From Tretioscincus oriximinensis (taxonomy: Eukaryota > Chordata > Lepidosauria > Squamata > Gymnophthalmidae): a stretch of DNA of 64,000 nucleotides. Every line of letters begins with the position of its first letter. Position 1 is the stretch's first letter. Where the stretch lies: positions 727,500-791,499 of the forward strand of contig JAJVDF010000282.1 of assembly GCA_022410635.1 (NCBI GenBank). The letters run 5' to 3'. Positions 1-13,000 of the stretch are shown here, one piece after another. Below the pieces are notes generated by a model. It was not told where the DNA came from. It saw only the letters and a program-made list of their open reading frames with translations, and did no database searches. Both the position numbers and the translations under genes were made by a program.

Positions 1-345
1 AAGAAATTAATAAAGTGTTTTAAAAAAGAAAAAGAAAGAAGTTTAAAAGTTTCTTTAAAAAAGAAAAATAAAGTTTAACTACTTTAACCACTTCCTGTTA
101 TGCTCTCTTCCACCACCGTTTCTTCTTATTTAATTTTTTTTNAAAAAGATTTCAGTTTTGCTGTAGAAACCATAATAGGAACATAGGTACATTCTTTAAA
201 ATGATGGACCTCTTAGAAAAATTAGATGCTGTTATTTTTCCAATTTAGTTTTATTTGCTAACTCTCAACAATACCTCTGCTTTTCTTCTGTGAGAACTTA
301 ACACTCGGATGGAATTTCTCACAAGAGTTTTTGTTTCTTCAACAG
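1..345 (+). other. WIPF1: WIPF1 upstream intron, 3' part
   Basis: AT-rich sequence ending in a pyrimidine tract and AG at 344-345, just before the first coding exon. The first noncoding exon and promoter of WIPF1 must lie upstream of the window. I see no coding sequence or clear repeat here. Confidence 0.7.
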
Positions 346-379
346 GCCTCATCGTGACAGAGGTGTCAAAGACTAGACC

Positions 380-430
380 ATGCCGGTCCCACCACCTCCG
401 GCTCCTCCACCTCCCCCAACGTTTTCTCAG
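380..430 (+). CDS. WIPF1: WIPF1 coding exon 1 (start codon exon)
   Basis: The exon begins at 346 after TTCAACAG, with 34 nt of 5' UTR before the ATG at 380. It encodes 17 residues beginning [15 protein letters not shown], the hallmark verprolin N terminus that supplies a profilin-binding polyproline. It ends in phase 0 before GTAAGT at 431. Confidence 0.97.
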
Positions 431-3400
431 GTAAGTTGCAACTTTACATTTCAAAGTGAGCAATCTGACTTGATTGATTCTGCCCTACTAACGGTTTTTC
501 CTAGGGCCTGAATACACAAAAAGCATAACAGTGGGATGCAAATTAGACAATTTGAGTCATTAGATCTACTTAACCACTTTTACTGGCAAACATTTCTAGT
601 CATTGTATTATTCATTTAACTAATGGATTAAGCATGTTTCTTTTGGCACGAATAGAATAGGCACAAATAAGGCACGAATGACACATTTGTTAAGAGACAG
701 TCTTTCAACTTGTGAGACCCGTTCTGAAAGCCCTGTGTCAGCCATGGAGAGGGGTGAAGGCCCTCTGTTGGCCTCAGTTCTAGCCACCTATTCAAAAGAA
801 AGTAGATTTGCAATCTACATTTCAAGTACATTCATGAGTATCCCCACTAATTATAGAATAGATGTAAGCCTTTGGACAAAATTAACCTTGTAAGCTACTC
901 TGAGTCCCTTCAGTGAGAAGGGTTGGGTATAAAAGGCAGAATCATAAGAACATAAGAAGAGCCATACTGGATCAGGCATGAGTGCAGCATTCTGGCCCAC
1001 CAGATGCACCTGGGCAGTCTGAACAGAGGAAAGCAAAATATGCACCTATTCATGACTCCCTGCAAATGGTATCTCAGGAGTCCTGCCTGTTGCTCCATCC
1101 TGGAGGCAACATCCAGACATCCCTCCTAGGACCCATTTATACCCTTGGTGTCCATAAACCTATCTAGTCCTGTCTTGAAGCTATCCAAACTGTTAGCTAC
1201 CACTACCTCTTCAGGAAGTAAATTCCACTGGCCGATGACCCTCTGGGTGAAAAAATACTTTCTTTTGTCTGTTCTCACTTTTCTGCCCATCAGTTTTAAG
1301 GAGTGCCCTCTGGTCCTAGTGTTGTGTGATAGAGAAAACATTTTTTCTCTATTCACCCTACCCACCCCATGCATTATTTTGTACGCTTCAATCAGATCAC
1401 CTCTCAAACGTTGCCTTTCAAGGCTGAAGAGGCCCAGGCATTTCAGCCTGACTTCATAAGGCAGGTGCTCCAGACGCTTGATCATTCTAGTTGTCCTTTT
1501 CTGCACCTTCTCTAGTTCCACAATATCCCTCTTGAGATGTGACCAGAATTGAACACAGTATTCCAATCATCTTCTTCAACTGCCATCCTGCCATGCTCCC
1601 TGGTGCTGGCAGTGTTGGTGGTTCTGCCCCCTCTCTTCGCCTGCCACTCCCCATTAGTGCTTGTCTTACCTTCAAGATCCAGTTGGGCTACCACGACAGA
1701 CTGCTGTTGGCACTGCCATTTTGGAGGTGGCTCTTCCATTCCAGGATGCAGGTGATCATCCAATCATATGTGTTTAAGATTCTGGAACTAACTCTGTCAA
1801 CTCACTTCACTTAGAAGGCCAGTTACCATGACGTGCTTTAATAATAAGGATAAGCAACAAGGATTTACTGGCCAATTTGTTCCATTTCTTTAATTCCACT
1901 GGCTGTTTCAACATCCAATAGGATCAGGTTAGAGATGCCTTGTCAAAAAAGAAGAGGAGGGTGAAGTAGCTATAGGAGAGATTAATCATTTTTATTTTGC
2001 TTTGCCCAAACCTTCTAAACATTACAGCATTCAAAAACCATGCCCTATGCATGGTTATTTAAAAGGGTTAAAAGGACTTGGGGACAGCCAAGACGTGGTC
2101 ACAACCCTCATAAATAAGGCCTCAAACCATTTTGAACTTAATGCTAATCATGCATTTATCTTCCTCAGTGCATGTTTGCAGAGCCGATACAGACAGAAGG
2201 AATATGATCAACTCTTGTGCTGGCTTTGCAAGGTGGGAGGATTTAGCTTACAGTTGCAGGAGACCAATAACAAACTTCGTTAGCCTTTTTAATTTTTAAA
2301 GACATTTTAACGCTTTGGAACTAAAATGATGGGGCAATTTATTCATAGGGTTATCAGGTCCAACCTCCTGCTCAATGCAGGATTCACTAAACCATCTCAG
2401 ACAGATGGTTGCCCTACTTATGTTTGACGACTTTCAGCAAAGAACTCATAAGAACAGCCCCGCTGAATCAGGCTGGAGCCCATCTAGTCCAGCATTCCGT
2501 CTCACACAGTGGCCCACCAATTGCACGTGGCTGTCTGAAACAGAATTCACCACTTCCTGTGGCAACTGGTTTTTGTGATATTGATACAGTGTATTTCAGC
2601 AGCTTGTGAGGTGCTAATACGTTGCATTTAATAATTGGCTTTACACTGCCACAGAGGAAGGAAATGTTAATGCAGCCGGCAGATAACGGTGGTGCAAAGA
2701 GTGGTGCAAAGGGGGGGGGGGGAGGTGCTTGCATGGATTCTGCTATTACTGACAACTGGTCCCAATCTTGATCAAGGAAGTATGCAAAAATGAACTTTGT
2801 GCTATAGATTTTAATAGCAGATGGGTAACTCGACCCATAGATGTGTCACTGTACAAGTGCTAAATTCCTATGTGATGGGAAGAAAGCATTAGTTGGGACT
2901 TTATTCAGCTTCCTCTTTCCAAGTGCATTATTTATTTCTTTGCATTTCTTTGCNGCCCTATACTTAAAGATGTCTGGGTGATTGACAATTAAAAATAATA
3001 ATATAATAATAATGACCATGTGGGAAAGTAGGGAAGAGAGATCTGCTTTTTCAGCCAAAGGCCAGGTTAGGAGGAGCTTTTTCAGAATAAGATAGGATTT
3101 GATACCATTTGTGCTGGGGATCATCCACTCAACGTCTCCCCACTCTGTTTAGTACACATTCGTTAATGGGGAAGTCGGGAACTTTTTAGAGGAGTAGCGC
3201 ATTTGCAAGAGCCACACACTAGTATTTGTCTTTTCTAATTTGTTTCGAATAAAAACTGAAGTGGAAAATTCATAACTGCTTTATACTATAGCATTTAGTG
3301 ATGTGTTGAGTGATAGTCACAAACTCTGGACTCACATTCCCTGTTTTGCAACAAATGCCTTCCTTCTCACTCTGGTCTTTTCTCCACCATCTAGTCTAGG

Positions 3401-6400
3401 GGGATTAGCCCGAGCTCAGTATCAGCAATGTGCTCAGGCTCCAACCTTCATTGCCCAGTCCCCTGTCCAACCACCTCCCCAACTGTTCCTGCCCAGGTGC
3501 AGTTGGTAGGCACGGAGTCGCCACTGCCCCACTAAAGCCAAACCTGATGCCNCCTGGCCACCACTGTGATGCCGGCTCCTCGGCTTGGCTCAGGGAAACA
3601 GAGCAGGCAGCCTCAGGTCTGCCCTCCATTTTGCTTTGTCTTTGTTCTGCTGCTCCATCGCTGTTCCCTCCAATCAGACAGCAAGGGAGGCGGGAGTTGC
3701 AGCCCCCTCTTTGCCTGATTGGACAGACGATCACGAATGNTCTCTTATATATAGGATTATATCCAGTGGTGGTATTCAGCCAGTTCAGGCACTCACCTCC
3801 TCCTGATGTCATTTCTGGTTGCTCTTCCAAAATGGCATCCTTAAGTGATGATATTTCTGATTCCTGCTTCAGAGATCCAGTTGTTAAATTATTTGAATCC
3901 TATCACTGATTATATCCCAGAATAGAGGTCTGCAATCTGCCTTGCTCAAATGTTTCAGTGGAACAATAAGATTCTGATAGGGACTAGAAATACATATTAG
4001 AAATTATGCTGGATTAATAGAATTGTTTCGGACTATACGTTATATATCTAAAACTTGACTTTGCCCTGAATCCAAATTCCAGGATTCAACTTGTTAGTGA
4101 AACCTGCCACTTCCGTTTACAAAAATGTTTAAAAACATTTTAAAAAATACATTTTTGAAGTAACAAAAATGGAAGGGTATTTCTACCCTTGTTTTTACTG
4201 AATCTCTCTAGTGGAACCAGGTTAGCTAGATCAGTCCATTTATCCCAGAACAGAGTTGTACGTATTTGGTGACCAGTGAGCAGAAAAAAACATTACTGGT
4301 CTGAGTGCTGAAATGGGTTCCTTGTGGAAAAGGGGACTATGGAAGTATGTCACTTTCACACAGCTTTGTGGACCAATTTAGTAGCCACCGCTTATAGACT
4401 TGGCAGCCATTTTGTGTCACCTATGCTTCATCCAATGTGGAGAGAAAATACTAGCAGGTGGTGAAATCTGTCCTGACCATACTAAGCTGTGGAAGAGAGA
4501 CTTTTGGACCTTTTCTTCTATATTTCTTCTTCACTCTCCAGTCATCTGCTGTGTCTTTTCTTCATATCTTACATTGCTATTACTGTATTTTGCAGGCAAA
4601 TATAGAAAAGCCTTCATTAAACAAATCAGAACAAGTAGGACGAAATGCTCTTCTGTCAGACATTACCAAAGGAAAAAGGCTTAAGAAGGCTGTTACCAAT
4701 GATAGAAGTGCCCCAGTCCTCGACAGTAAGTATGTTTTTAATGCGTGAACAACATAGAGCAAAACCAAACCATTCTTATGCAATTATCCTGGCTTCTTGA
4801 AGCTGGGAAATTAGATCCATATATTTTGGGCCTTTCATATTTTGGGGAATAGTCCAATTGATTAACAGGAATAGAACAATCACATTATTAATTACTTTAC
4901 TATTCCTCAATCATTAAACTTACCTTAACCTTTCCTTGCATAGCCTGATTTTAAGTAATTCTCAATCATCCCTACACTGAAAAAACATTTTGCAGAAAGG
5001 ACAAATAATGTATTTTAGCCTTTCTGTGCTCTACTTGCCACTGTGGTGGATTGCAGTTAAGAACATAAGAACATAAGAACATAAGAAGAGCCATACTGGA
5101 TCAGGCCACAGCCCATCAAGTCCAGCATTCTGTGTCACACAGAGGCCCACCAGATGCACTTGGGCAGTCCGAACAGAGGAATGCAAAATATGCNCCTGTT
5201 CATGACTCCCTGCAAATGGTATTTCAGGAGTCCTGCCTGTTGCTCCATCCCAGAGGCAACATCCAGACATCCATCCTAGTATCCATTTATACCCTTAGTG
5301 TCCATAAACCTGTCTAGTCCTGTCTTGAAACCATCCAAGCTGTTAGCTACCACTACCTCTTCAGGAAGTAAATTCCACAGGCCGATGACCCTCTGGGTGA
5401 AAAAATACTTTCCTTTGTCTGTTCTCACTTTTCTACCCAACAGTTTTAAGGAGTGCCCTCTGGTCCTTGTGTTGTGGGAGAGAGAAAACATTTTTTCTCT
5501 ATTCACCCTGTCGATCCCATGCATGGTTTTGTACACTTCAATCAGATCATCCCTCAAACGTCTCCTTTCAAGGCTGAAGAGGCCCAGACATTGCAGCCTT
5601 GCTTCGTAAGGGAGGTGCTCCAGACCCTTGATCATTTTTGTTGCCCTCTTCTGCACCTTCTCCAGTTCCAAAATATCCCTCTTGAGATGTGGTGACCAGA
5701 ATTGAACACAGTATTCCAAATGTGGCCTCACCACAGATTTATAAAGAGGCAAAACAACATTTGCTGACTTAAACAACATTTGCTGACTTAAACAACATTT
5801 GCTGACTTAAACAACATTTGCTGACTTAAAAGTTAGGCATGCAAAACACAGAAAAGCTAAAGAATCAGGGGCATCGCTACAATGGGGCAAATGGGGTGGG
5901 GTCCCGTGGGGTGGGGTCCCGCTAAAGTGGCCTTTGAGAACGGGGCCTTCCTTTCCATCTGGTTTCCTTACCTTGCTTTTAAATGGTGTAGCATGGTGTG
6001 GCTGGGCTGTGACACCAATTACTGCACCACCCACCACCAAGCAGTTCCAATGATCACTGATTACGACAGTGTGTGTGCAACACATCAGAACTGCTTGTTG
6101 CTGCGCAGTGCAGTAATTAGAGTCTCAGACCCAGCTACGCCACACTGTAGTGTTTAAAAACAAAGTAAATAAACTGGACAGGAGGAGGGGGGTCGATTTA
6201 TCTGCCTTGGGGCTTCCAAGAGTCTAGCTTCACTATTGTAAAAAATATAGCCTTTGGACTTCCTGCCTCTGAGCTGGAAGCAAGAATTCTTTGTCCCACC
6301 AACCAGTGAATAGTAATGGTTCCCAGAGACCATTCTCTGAAGGTAAGTGGGAAAAGACTTTTTTTGTCCCTCAAACTAGTATTTGTCATATTGCTGATAA

Positions 6401-7021
6401 CAATGGTGTTTAAGACTGGAATAAACCAGGTAAATAATGTTAAATACTATATGCTCTTTGTCCTTGATTTGATTGAGCTGTAGTTCCCATCAGTCTTAAG
6501 TCATTATTGCCAATGGTTGATTCTCAGCAAATTCTGGAGTGTCATATATGATACTGGAAGGCTAGAAAGGCTTTTAAGAAAGCATTTTAAATACTTTACT
6601 TCTTTATGCACTCATCCAAACTGATTTTGTTTTCATGTTGCTGTAAATTTTTGATTGCACTGTTACAGTATAAATTGCCAGGAAAACCTTCAGTTATTGA
6701 GTGGTATGACAATATAATAAATGCTGCACAAATAAAGACGTTGAATATTGTACTGATCTCCCTCTGCCCTTGTTTCTTTAGAACCTAAAGGGTCAGGTGG
6801 GAGTAACAGTGGCTTCACCAGCAGTAATAGTAGCAGTGGTGGCAGTGGCAGCTATGGTGGAGGTGCACCAGCAGGTCTGGGAGGTCTATTCCACGCAGGT
6901 ATGCCAAAACTTAGATCTACAAATAGAGATAATGGTAAGTACTGCATATTTTATTTTAAAATATGAAATAGTAAATATCTGACAGTATACACCCCTTTTT
7001 GTGTGTATTAGGACCCTCAGC

Positions 7022-7066
<45 letters not shown>

Positions 7067-10000
7067 TTAGTCTAAGTCTACTTCTTCAGATGCAATGGAT
7101 TTGAAGAAGTAGACTCATTCTATGAAAGAACATGCTGCAAGAACTCATGCTTCAGGTGTGTTGCATCTAAAGAAATTGTCTTAAGCTTAGGGTTATGTAT
7201 TTTTATAGCTGTTAACCTTCCCAACTGTATTTTTAAAGTCTTCTCATGTTGAAGTACATGGTCCTAACCGGCAGTATATGTAGTACATCCAGACGTCGTG
7301 TCATGAAACAATACCTACAGTACTTTCGTCAGACCACACTTGGAATACAGTGTTCAATTCTGGGCATTCCAATTGATTATCAAGAACATTGATAAACTGG
7401 AGCAGGTTCAAAAGCGTTACAAGGATGGTGAATGGTCTGGAAACCTTATCCTGTGGGGAATGGTTAAAGGATATAGGGATGTTTAGTCCACAGAAAAGAA
7501 TTGGGGAGAAGATCTGATAGCTTTCTACAAATATCTGAAGAACTGTCACAGAACAGAGGGATCAGCTTTATTGTCATTGGAAGATGGGAAACAATGGGAT
7601 GAAACTGCAAGGAAAAAGAAGAAAAACATTTCTGACAGTAAAGGTGATAAACTGGTGGAATAGGTGGTGAGTTCTCCTTCGCTAGAAGTCTTCAAGCAGA
7701 GGCTGGACAGCCATCTGTTAGGGATGAATGAATGGACCAGATGACCCTGGAGATTCATTTCAAAAAGCAGGGAAAAATGGTTTTGAATTGGACTGAAAAC
7801 AAGAAAAAATACTTTCTCTCTCTTCTGATTTAGTCTGCTTCTTCAGGACTAATGATGGTTTAAAATCAGGCCCTGAACTCAGATCCAAACCATTTTTATC
7901 ACATTGCTGCTTCACTATTATGAGGTGAATAAATTGCTTCGAGAGAGATATAGCCTGGGTTCTACTTCACGAATCCAAGCTACTTTGGTAGCAAAGGCAG
8001 GTTAGAGTTTCCCAAATAATAGATGTCTGCTGTAAAGCCTTTCAGTGGCACGGTTAAAACACATGGATGATCCTTCAGTCAGCATCGATGCATCAGTCTT
8101 TCAGAGCTGGTATTATCTGTTGTGTCATAGGCTATTTGTGGATCGTCTCTTAATCTCCCAGCACTTGGCACGACAGACTTTTTTCTGTGAGGCTGCCTCT
8201 TCGAGATAAATGCTTGTAATTATTTAGAAAAGCAATCTCTTTCTCTCACTTAAAGTGGTACGGGATTGCATTGGGAGCTGTTCCTTCAGAAATCTCAATC
8301 CACTGGAAAAATTTAAATTAAAAAACCTTTACTTGCTAAAATCAAAACAGCATGAAGAAAAGAGAGTTCACTTGCAGAGAAATCGTGGCAAGATAGGTAG
8401 GAGTTTCAGTGTTTGGGGTATTTATTTAATTTGTATCAAAAACAAAGTGTTCCTTTGCATTTTCAGATTCTACAGGAAGCCGCGGACCAATATTTCCACC
8501 AGGTGGAAGAGCCACATCTGCAAAACCTTTTTCACCCTCAGGTAGCACTGGGAGATTTCCAGGACCGTCTTCCAGGCAAAGAACGCCCATTCCAGAACTG
8601 CAGAGAAGCCGGATGCCACCCCCAAGACCTGAAACTGGTTTCAAGCCTGATACTGGCCCGCCACCTGTGCCAAATACTCCAAGACCCATCCCATCAAGTC
8701 TGTACAATCGGGGACCCCCAGCTGTGCCAGGACAGAGCAGACAAGCCAGCTTAGGAATTTCACCTCCACCTTTTCCTGGAAATCGGAATCAGGGATTCGG
8801 AGGATCCGTCCGCCAGCCTTCATCAATTAGTTCCTTTTCTTCTCCATCTCCTTTTTCAAACAGGCCACCCCTTCCTCCTGCTCCAGGTCGGCTAGCGGAA
8901 GACAGGCCTCCTCCACCACCTCCTCCAACAGGAAGCAGACCACCACTCAACCGGGAGTCTTCTCTCCCACCTCCACCACCTCAGAATAGCAAGCCTCCTG
9001 TTCCTTCAACACCTCGACCATCTTTCGGCTCTCAGGTTCCTCCTCCCCCTCCTCCAAACAGGCCAGGTCCACCACCAGTCCCACCAGCATCCTCCGGAAG
9101 TGATGAAATGCCTCGACTCCCACAAAGGAATATATCCCTTGGGTCTTCTCCAGGTTTGCCTGGATCTTGCCGCTCTGGACCTCTTCCTCCTCCGCCAAAT
9201 GAAAGGCCACCACCTCCGGTCAGGGATCCCCCCAGCAGATCAGGTGAGGCTTCTTGGCATTTTTTTTACAGTAAAAAGGCAGTTGCAATACATAATTTGA
9301 AATAGAATATGTTGCTGTATCTATGGTGGTACTCAGGTGATTTGGAGAGTGGGTGATTTCCAATGCTGTTTTTGCAATGCTTCCCTGTTCCTTAATGTCC
9401 CTTAAACAGTTCCAGGCCTCTTTAGTGTTGTTCAAACCAGTAATAATGCTAAATCAATTGGTCTGAGGCATGGTGGTAAAGTAGTTAAGAAACAGTCTTT
9501 CACTCAAGAGATCTGTTCTCGAAGCCCTGCATTGGCCTCATCTCTAGCCAACCCAGCTATTTGAAAGCTCTTTGCAGTTAGATAAATGAGGATTATCACA
9601 GCGTATGTAAGCCTTTGGGCGAAAAATAGCTTTTAAGTCACATTGAATCCCTTTGGGTGAGAAAAGCAGGGTATAGAAACCCAGTTCTTCTTCTGATTTG
9701 AACCATTGGAGTGTGACTATTTCAAATTCAAACTGAACCACTACCAAATTGGAACTGAACCAAACTAAGGGGCTCGGCTAGATTCAGCCAACCCCCCTGG
9801 TTTGAACTGAACGGATTTGTGGTCTATGTTGTTTTTCCCTTTAAAAGGGTATTAAAAATTGTTTGAACAAGAGTTGATATTTGATAGAACCTGTTCTAAA
9901 ATTGAATTGAAATGCTTGAAGTCCATTCTGGTTGGAACCAAACAGATGTATTTACTAGCTGTTAATAAATTTAGTTCAAACAGGATCGAATGACTGTTCA

Positions 10001-13000
10001 TATAAGGGTAATAATACAAAGAAGACAGGCAGGACATTTCTTTAATTGTGGAAAATTTTGTAGCATGTTATTAAGTATCAGTCTGAATTGCATGGGCACA
10101 TGTATTATTGATCAGAGTATAAGGAAAACTCCTTATAGACACGCCTGACTACTGTGAGCTAATTGAGCTTTTGGCTTGCCACAGCAAAGCTTCTCATGTG
10201 TAGGGTTACCAGATAAAAGCTGGGATAGATGTTTTCTCATTTAATAGACACAAAAGAGAAACTTTTCACCAGGTGTAGCTTATAATGTGTATAATGGAAA
10301 ATCTCCTTCTCACACAAATTAAAGTTGCAAAACTTCTATCCTGGACTTTATCTGGTAACCTTACTCCTGTGCCTTTGTTCATGTAGAATTCTAAGCAGGT
10401 AGCCACGTTTCATCTGTTTAGATTTACATTAAACTGAAAGATATACATCACAGAAAAACTCTCCTTTCTTCCCCTTTAAATGGATAGAGGCAGGGAATTG
10501 TGCAGGTGGGACCTCTTGTGGAATCAGTTAGAACAAAAATTCTATATATGGAAGTGTGAGATTAGTAAGTACATGGAATACGTTTAAGGTTTTCACCCTT
10601 CATTAGATGGAAGGCACCCAGTCACTGGTCTGCGTTTAGGATAATATGCATTACAATATTTGCAAGAGGTGGTGTGTATTCAAAACTTGGTACAGGAATG
10701 AAAAATAAAAATACCAAGAGAGAAAGAAAATATCATTTTCTGACCTTAGGCACATAAAAAAAATCAGAATACCATGGTGAGAATGGCCTCAGACCCTCAT
10801 CCACATGAAATCATGTTTATAAAATAACAAAAAACTATTGCATATGATTATCATTAAGTATTTGTTCATGTACATTCAAAACATTCTCTTAAGTTAATAT
10901 GGCAATTAATTTCCTTAACAGTAATATTACCGCTTGTACCAAAAAAACTATCCCAAGATCTCTTATCTTTCTTTCTTTTTTATTTTGCCATGTTTAAACC
11001 AAAAAGAATTTGGCAATTCGCCATTTTTCATTTAAGTAGCAGATGCAGCTTTTTCAGTACTTTGAATATCTCATGCAAATCTGGTTCTATTTTGCATTCA
11101 AAATATATGCACGGTATATAGAAAAGGAATTCATACAAAATGATACTCCAGATGTATCCTAATAGGAAATGATGAAGCTCATTATTGGGCCACACTGCAT
11201 CTCATGAAATTCCTTGAGGAAGAAAAATATATCATAGTAAGTCATAAGAACATAAGAAAAGCCCTGCTGAATCAGGCCAGAGCCTATCTAGTTCAGCATT
11301 CTGTCTCACACAGTGGCCACCAATTGCACCTGGGCAGTCTGAAGCAGAAGATGGCAAACGTTGCACCGGTTCTTGACTCCCAGCCAAGGTAATTCAGGAT
11401 TCCTGCTAGAAGCAGTATCAAGAGACACATCCTAGTACCCTTGACTTCCACAAACTTGTCAATCCTGTTTTAATACTATCCGGGCTGCTAGCTACCACTA
11501 CTTTTTCTGGAAGTAAATTCCACAGACCAGTGACCCTCTGGTTGAAAAAATAATTTTCCTTTCTCTGTCCTAAGTCATCAGTTTTGGGCTCAAATACATA
11601 AAAGCAATTGAAATAAAATTCAGTCAGACAGATTCACCAAAATCTCATCACACATGTAGACAAAAGGTAATATATACTGTAATCAAAGCTTCACATTTGT
11701 AAAAAAAATTCAAAATTACTTCTTCCAAATAGTGAAGAAAACAAAGAATCCATGTTACCAAAGGCAAACGTATTCATCCAATGGCTAAATGCAGATCTTG
11801 GAAAGTGTGCCATAGAAGAATTATTCTCAACTTTTCATTTTCACACCTAAATTTATTTTAAATATATATTTTACTATCCACCATTTTTGTTTATACATTC
11901 TAATATTTTCTATGTTATCTGCATTGTTTATATGACAATTTACTGTCTCTACTGCTAGCATATTTACGATATAATTGTACCATTTATTAATCATCCATGT
12001 AATCTTTTCCATTGCCCACTAGAACTATCTGTGCACATTTTTTAATCATGTGAACTATTTGTAATCATTTTTGTCTGGCTATTTTTAAAGCCTTTGATTC
12101 AGTAAATTCCAACTTTTTTATTGAAAACATGCCATTTTACAATATACTACATGATATCCAAGGAATTTTCAAAACTTCTTATTCTAAGATATATCTCAAT
12201 CAGGGACTATGTAGACAATTCCAGATTAATAAAGGTGCAGAGACAGATTTGGGTAGTCAAAATATATTTTATGTTGTACTTAAGATATTCTAGCTTCCAT
12301 GTTTCTTTATTCTCTCTGTTTAGGACCCCTTCCTCCACCCCCACCTCCAATAAATAGAAATGGTAGCACTTCACGAGCACTGCCGCCTACACCACAGCTA
12401 CCTTCCAGAGGCGGATTTGATAAGCACAGATGTGGACCTGTACCACCCCCTCCTCCAGATAGACCTGGTTCAGTAGCACCCCCTCCTCCACCACCACCCC
12501 CTTCTTCTGCGATTCGTAATGGTTTCCAAGATTCCTCATGTGATGGTGAGTGACTGCATTCCTGTTTGGATATAATATATGGGCAATGAATGTAAGGAAT
12601 ATCTATGCATCCCATGTTGTGAAGGAAACCAGGATGAATGAAACTTGTCCTTTTCTTTAGATTCCAATAGTGTTGTGTTTCTTGATAGAGGAAAACCAAG
12701 TATGTCAATGGACTACATTAGATTTTAGAGAAATAGCCGTGTTAGTCTTAGTAGAAAGTCCAGCAAGGTGGCTTGTAGGACTTGTAGACTAACAGGAGAA
12801 AAGTAGGTGGCATGAGCTTTCATAGATACGTCTACTTATTCAGATCCTGTTAATCTCAATGCACTATATTAGAAATATCTCGCCACAATGCTGGCATTGT
12901 AGCACGAGAACAGAAGATGCTTTCCACCTTTGGTGATGGGGCAGTAAAGTCCAAAGATTCTAGAGGGGAATTGGGATCATAATGAATGCCATCCTTAAGG

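Larger units (their letters stand above)
431..4595 (+). other. WIPF1: WIPF1 intron, repeat-rich
   Basis: A 4.2 kb intron. It holds a SINE (671-942), CR1 fragments (943-1575 and about 2345-2570), a G-run (2710-2722), a short L2-like 3' scrap (about 3025-3110) and a hAT-like terminal segment (about 3745-3905). Stretches at 1580-1750 and 3400-3740 are GC-richer than the surroundings and look like decayed transposon interiors. The 93-codon ORF at 2002-2283 resembles nothing I know. No exon is supported. Confidence 0.7.
4726..6781 (+). other. WIPF1: WIPF1 intron
   Basis: It holds a 780-bp CR1 fragment (5054-5830) with a 19-bp tandem repeat. At 5860-6160 there is a GC-richer stretch with GGGGTGGGGTCCCG duplicated in tandem at about 5895-5923; I do not recognise it. 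The remainder shows no feature. Confidence 0.7.
6935..8466 (+). other. WIPF1: WIPF1 intron
   Basis: It contains an (AAT)n microsatellite (7022-7061), a short inverted repeat of the AGTCTACTTCTTCAG type (about 7075-7115), an old + strand CR1 fragment (7290-7780), and a MITE-like scrap with GCTTCTTCAGGACTAATGATGG (about 7795-7880). Nothing else is recognised. Confidence 0.7.
9244..12323 (+). other. WIPF1: WIPF1 intron
   Basis: It holds a decayed family A SINE (9468-9696), a 163-bp hAT MITE (10201-10363) and a CR1 3' fragment (11240-11575). The stretches 9700-10190, 10370-11240 and 11580-12320 are AT-rich with no recognisable feature. Confidence 0.7.

Noticed and set aside
1126..1566. Host gene candidate on the minus strand (146 codons)
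   Set aside because: The translation is the CR1 ORF2 end and recurs at 5276-5779 and 49756-49977.
2002..2283. 93-codon ORF in the first WIPF1 intron of the window
   Set aside because: No recognisable domain and no splice-site support. I keep it only as an open frame in an intron.
5752..5827. CRISPR-like regular repeats
   Set aside because: The 19-mers are directly adjacent without spacers, in a eukaryotic LINE fragment.
8641..9213. Minus-strand ORFs opposite WIPF1 coding exon 4
   Set aside because: They are antisense shadows of proline codons (Glu/Gly-rich translation). The + strand frame is clearly WIP.
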